Origin: Aquifex aeolicus
Lineage (GTDB): Bacteria > Aquificota > Aquificia > Aquificales > Aquificaceae
Direction: 5' to 3'
Assembly: GCA_011375045.1 (NCBI GenBank)
Contig: DRNB01000169.1
Coordinates: 1 to 7,802, forward strand
DNA: 7,802 nt
The notes under the pieces are model-generated. The model was not told where the DNA came from, searched no databases, and saw only the letters and a program-made list of their open reading frames with translations. The number at the start of each line of letters is the position of its first letter. Position 1 is the first letter of the stretch. Of this stretch, positions 5,814-7,802 are shown one piece after another. The translations under genes were made by a program, and so were the position numbers.

Positions 5814-6390
5814 TCCGGGAGTCCACCACCTTCAGGAAGTTTCTGAGTATCTCCATACCGTATTCGGAGAGGACAGATTCGGGGTGGAACTGGATTCCGT
5901 AGAGGGGGTGTTCCCTGTGCTGAACAGCCATTATCTCCCCGTCTTCGGAGCGGGCGGTTACTTCGAGAACAGGGGGCAGGCTCTCCTCTTCGATGACGAG
6001 GGAGTGATAGCGAACAGCCCGGAAGGGACTGGGTATTCCTGAAAAGATGCCCCTGCCCGTGTGGTGTATCTCCGAGAGCTTCCCGTGCATGAGCCTTTTT
6101 GCCCTTACTATCCTACCGCCGAAGGCGGTTCCTATGGACTGATGACCGAGACAGACGCCCAGGAGGGGTGTTCTGCCGGCGAACTTCCTGATCAGATCCA
6201 CGGATACACCCGCCTCCCGGGGGGTGCAGGGACCCGGAGAGATCACGATACCGTCAGGGGCGAGGTTTTCGATCTCCTCGAGGGTGATCTGATCGTTGCG
6301 GAACACCAGAACCTCAGCACCGAGAACCGAAAGATACTGCACAAGGTTGTATGTGAAGGAATCGTAGTTGTCTATCATGAGGATGCGCAT
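5761..6390 (-). CDS. trpG: Anthranilate/aminodeoxychorismate synthase glutamine amidotransferase subunit
   Basis: Class I glutamine amidotransferase, 209 aa, that hydrolyses glutamine and channels ammonia to TrpE (tryptophan synthesis) or PabB (folate synthesis). It begins with the typical MIDNYDSFTYNLVQYL (5-20), followed by ISPGPCTPREAG (50-61) with the oxyanion-loop residues, the nucleophile Cys80 in GVCLGHQ, and the His169-Glu171 pair in FHPES. HGKLSEIHH (102-110) and RYHSLV (127-132) are also diagnostic. The family core ends near residue 188. The last 20 or so residues are Pro/Ser-rich and largely lie in the 53-nt antisense overlap with the ParB-like gene. The start lies 9 nt after the phosphoribosyltransferase stop, with GGAGG a rather long 13 nt before the ATG. 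No trpE or pabB is present, so the sequence cannot separate TrpG from PabA; it may serve both. Confidence 0.93.
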   Translation of the reverse strand: MRILMIDNYDSFTYNLVQYLSVLGAEVLVFRNDQITLEEIENLAPDGIVISPGPCTPREAGVSVDLIRKFAGRTPLLGVCLGHQSIGTAFGGRIVRAKRLMHGKLSEIHHTGRGIFSGIPSPFRAVRYHSLVIEEESLPPVLEVTARSEDGEIMAVQHREHPLYGIQFHPESVLSEYGMEILRNFLKVVDSRIRPSPPAPPEVSPPSAF

Positions 6391-6399
6391 GGTTATATT

Positions 6400-7065
6400 T
6401 TAACCTCCGGGTTCCAGGAGCCCCTCCTGCTCCGCTCTTTTCAGATAGGAGAGGGTTTCCTCGTCCGAGAGCTGGTGAAAGTCCCTGTAAAACATACCGA
6501 CCGCAAAACCGGGCTTGTCCGAGGGGTAGAAGCACACGAACTCGTCGGCGCTGTCCCCGAAGCGACCGGAGGCATCGGCGGGGCACACGGGAACCGCCAC
6601 CAGAACCTTTTTGGCACCCCTCTTCCGGGCGAAGCCGGCGGCGGCTATGGCTGTGTAACCGGTGGCTACGCCGTCGTCCACCACCACCACCTCCCTTCCC
6701 CTCACATCCGGATACCCCCTGGGGAGAAACTTCTCCTCCCTCTTCCTCAGCTCCTCCAGTTCCTTCTCAGCTATCCTGCGGATCGTCTCCCGATCCAGAC
6801 CGGCGTATCTGACGGTTTCCTCATCGAGATAGGTGTGTCCGTCCGGGTCCACGGCGCCGAAGCCCGCCTCCTCGTTCCAGGGCAGACCCAGTTTGCGCAC
6901 AACCACCACGCTCATCGGCACCCTCAGCTCCTTGGCGAGGGCGTAAGCCACGGGGATACCTCCCCGGGGTATGGCTAAGATAAGGGGTTTGTTTTCGAGC
7001 CGGATCTTCTCCCTCAGAACTTCCGCGAGCTTCCTTCCGGCGGACTCCCTGTCCTCAAAGATCAT
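6400..7065 (-). CDS. Predicted phosphoribosyltransferase (COG1926-type)
   Basis: A 221-aa type I phosphoribosyltransferase-fold protein, expected to bind PRPP or a related ribose phosphate; substrate unknown. It opens with FEDRESAGRKLAEVL (3-17), then the pyrophosphate loop IPRGGIPVA (32-40) and VVVRKLGLPWNEEAGFGAV (54-72), which are hallmarks of the COG1926 family. The PRPP-binding motif VVVVDDGVATGYT is at 126-138, and the C-terminal stretch around FYRDFHQLSDEE (192-203) also fits this family. The ATG at 7065 overlaps the stop of the upstream helical-protein gene (ATGA, 4 nt), indicating translational coupling. trpG follows 9 nt downstream of its stop. Members of this family are not purine salvage enzymes by default, so I do not assign a base. 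Its neighbour with a SLOG nucleotide-binding fold suggests nucleotide or nucleotide-derivative metabolism, as inference. Confidence 0.88.
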   Translation of the reverse strand: MIFEDRESAGRKLAEVLREKIRLENKPLILAIPRGGIPVAYALAKELRVPMSVVVVRKLGLPWNEEAGFGAVDPDGHTYLDEETVRYAGLDRETIRRIAEKELEELRKREEKFLPRGYPDVRGREVVVVDDGVATGYTAIAAAGFARKRGAKKVLVAVPVCPADASGRFGDSADEFVCFYPSDKPGFAVGMFYRDFHQLSDEETLSYLKRAEQEGLLEPGG

Positions 7066-7415
7066 GTCAGCTTCTCGAAGAGGGAGTTGAGGCTATCCAG
7101 CCTCCTGTAGGTGTGTGCCACGACGGTATGGATCCTGTCGTCTCCCGCGATCGCAAGCTCCGAGAGGGCTGAGCTGATGTCCTTGAGAACCTCGTAGAGG
7201 GTCGTGTAGAGATCCTCCCCCATCTTCCTCCGGGGGTTGGGTATCTTCCTGAAAACTCCCTCCGCCGCCCTTCCTATACGCAGGAGGTTTTCCGCCAGCT
7301 CCAGAACCTCCCTGTCCCCCTCACGGTTCCGCTGAACCTTTCTGTATCTTTCCTCTATCTCGCTGAGCATCGTCCTCAGAAGCATCTCCTCCAAGAGGAA
7401 CACGTCCTCTCTCAT
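7062..7415 (-). CDS. Small helical protein of unknown function
   Basis: I do not recognise this 117-aa protein. It appears almost entirely helical with amphipathic repeats: residues 5-28, a second helix 34-56 (DREVLELAENLLRIGRAAEGVF), a Pro/Arg break (IPNPRRKMG) and a long helix from 67 to 90, then a last helix. It has no cysteine, signal peptide or membrane span. The start at 7415 is chosen because AAGGTGGAG (7423-7431 on the minus strand) ends 7 nt before this ATG; an upstream TTG at 7466 has no such support. It overlaps the end of the SLOG gene by 95 nt and the phosphoribosyltransferase start by 4 nt. This suggests coupled translation and perhaps a physical partner of one of them. Confidence is lower because there is no recognised domain. 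Confidence 0.7.
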   Translation of the reverse strand: MREDVFLLEEMLLRTMLSEIEERYRKVQRNREGDREVLELAENLLRIGRAAEGVFRKIPNPRRKMGEDLYTTLYEVLKDISSALSELAIAGDDRIHTVVAHTYRRLDSLNSLFEKLT

Positions 7416-7802
7416 AGAAGCTCTCCACCTTCCTAATAATTTCGTCAGGTGTTTCTGCTTTTTCAATTCCCTCTACCTCGTGGGTTTTCCAGCCCACCAC
7501 GTATTTCCCCAGTATGAGGGCGTAAGCTATCTCCGAGAGGGTTCCGTAGTTGCCCCCTATGGCGACAACCATATCGCCCGTCGCCACCACTATGGGGTTT
7601 CTGTTCCAGCTCATACCCGTGTTTATCTTCAGGCTCACGTAAGGGTTCGCCTCGTGCCCGTCGTAGGAGGGCATTATACCCACGGTGAGACCTCCCTCCT
7701 CCCTTGCTCCTTTGCAGACGGCTTCCATAACGCCCGTTCTGCCACCGCACACTACCGCTATCTTCCTTCTGGCAAGCTCCCTTCCCACCCTGTAAGCGAC
7801 CT
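7321..7802 (-). CDS. TIGR00725-like SLOG/LOG-fold protein; 5' end outside window
   Basis: Rossmann-like nucleotide-binding protein related to the LOG/'lysine decarboxylase-like' superfamily. Landmarks are VCGGRTGVMEAVCKGA, GLTVGIMP, EANPYV, NPIVVATGDMVVAIGG and GNYGTLSEIAYAL, where IGGNYGTLSE corresponds to the PGGxGTxxE motif of LOG phosphoribohydrolases but with Ile in place of Pro, as in TIGR00725 proteins. The frame is open to the window edge (VAYRVGRELARRK). The GTG at 7788 falls inside the first conserved helix, so the true start and about 25 residues with the first beta strand lie beyond base 7802. The family core ends near FYERG. The last 30 or so residues (polar, low complexity) coincide with the 95-nt overlap with the next gene. 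The exact reaction is unknown; nucleotide or N-glycosidic chemistry is plausible by superfamily only. Confidence 0.85.
   Translation of the reverse strand, partial: VAYRVGRELARRKIAVVCGGRTGVMEAVCKGAREEGGLTVGIMPSYDGHEANPYVSLKINTGMSWNRNPIVVATGDMVVAIGGNYGTLSEIAYALILGKYVVGWKTHEVEGIEKAETPDEIIRKVESFYERGRVPLGGDASEDDAQRDRGKIQKGSAEP
7423..7431 (-). promoter_or_regulatory. Ribosome binding site deciding the start of the helical-protein gene
   Basis: On the minus strand AAGGTGGAG lies 7 nt before ATG 7415. It is inside the coding region of the SLOG gene and selects the ATG 17 codons downstream of the TTG that would give the longest reading frame. Confidence 0.6.

Noticed and set aside
6391..6405. Inverted repeat GGTTA-TATTT-TAACC before trpG
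   Set aside because: Arms are only 5 bp and partly formed by the end of the upstream gene; this is expected by chance.
6061..6978. Plus-strand open frame of 305 codons opposite trpG and the phosphoribosyltransferase gene
   Set aside because: Both minus-strand genes carry diagnostic catalytic motifs; the plus frame is His/Gly-rich with no recognisable fold.
7464..7466. TTG at 7466 as the start of the helical-protein gene
   Set aside because: No ribosome binding site is near it, and it would lengthen the overlap with the SLOG gene to 146 nt; ATG 7415 has a good site.
1..7802. CRISPR arrays, insertion sequences, tRNA or rRNA genes, prophage or toxin-antitoxin genes
   Set aside because: No spaced direct repeats, transposase motifs, terminal repeats, RNA-gene signatures or recognisable defence domains were seen on either strand.

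Overview
This window looks like a compact chromosomal segment of a thermophilic bacterium, most likely a member of the Aquificales (Aquificaceae-like). That is an inference. It rests on three things: a two-subunit 2-oxoacid:ferredoxin oxidoreductase of the korAB type used in the reductive TCA cycle, a stand-alone fumarase beta subunit, and codon usage rich in AGG/AGA (Arg), ATA (Ile) and CTC (Leu) in G+C-rich DNA (judged by eye as the mid-50s percent). There are no mobile elements, CRISPR arrays, rRNA or tRNA genes. Almost every base is coding; the only intergenic space of note is about 100 bp at 4940-5045.

Left block (+ strand, 1-3740): five tightly packed genes. These are korA (5' end outside the window), korB, tsaE, a 149-residue protein I do not recognise, and the beta subunit of class I fumarase. 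Gaps are only 2 to 14 nt, so they are probably one operon. Two of the enzymes serve the (reductive) TCA cycle, while TsaE serves t6A tRNA modification.

Middle (- strand, 3737-4939): a GlcF-type iron-sulfur protein with two ferredoxin clusters and two CCG domains. It converges on the fumarase gene with interlocked stop codons, and a good intrinsic terminator for its transcript lies inside the last codons of the fumarase gene. It is divergent from a ParB/Srx-fold protein (+ strand, 5046-5813). The start of that gene carries a perfect 9-bp-arm inverted repeat overlapping both its candidate -10 box and its ribosome binding site.

Right block (- strand, 7802-5761): in transcription order, a TIGR00725-like SLOG/LOG-fold protein (start outside the window), a small helical protein of unknown function, a COG1926-type phosphoribosyltransferase, and TrpG/PabA glutamine amidotransferase. 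They overlap or are separated by 9 nt and probably form one transcript. Two of them, the SLOG protein and TrpG, have C-terminal tails that run into neighbouring genes.

I see no clear new defence or mobile system. The least explained elements are the SLOG-helical-phosphoribosyltransferase cluster, the solitary ParB-like protein with its palindromic start region, and the unknown gene between tsaE and fumB.
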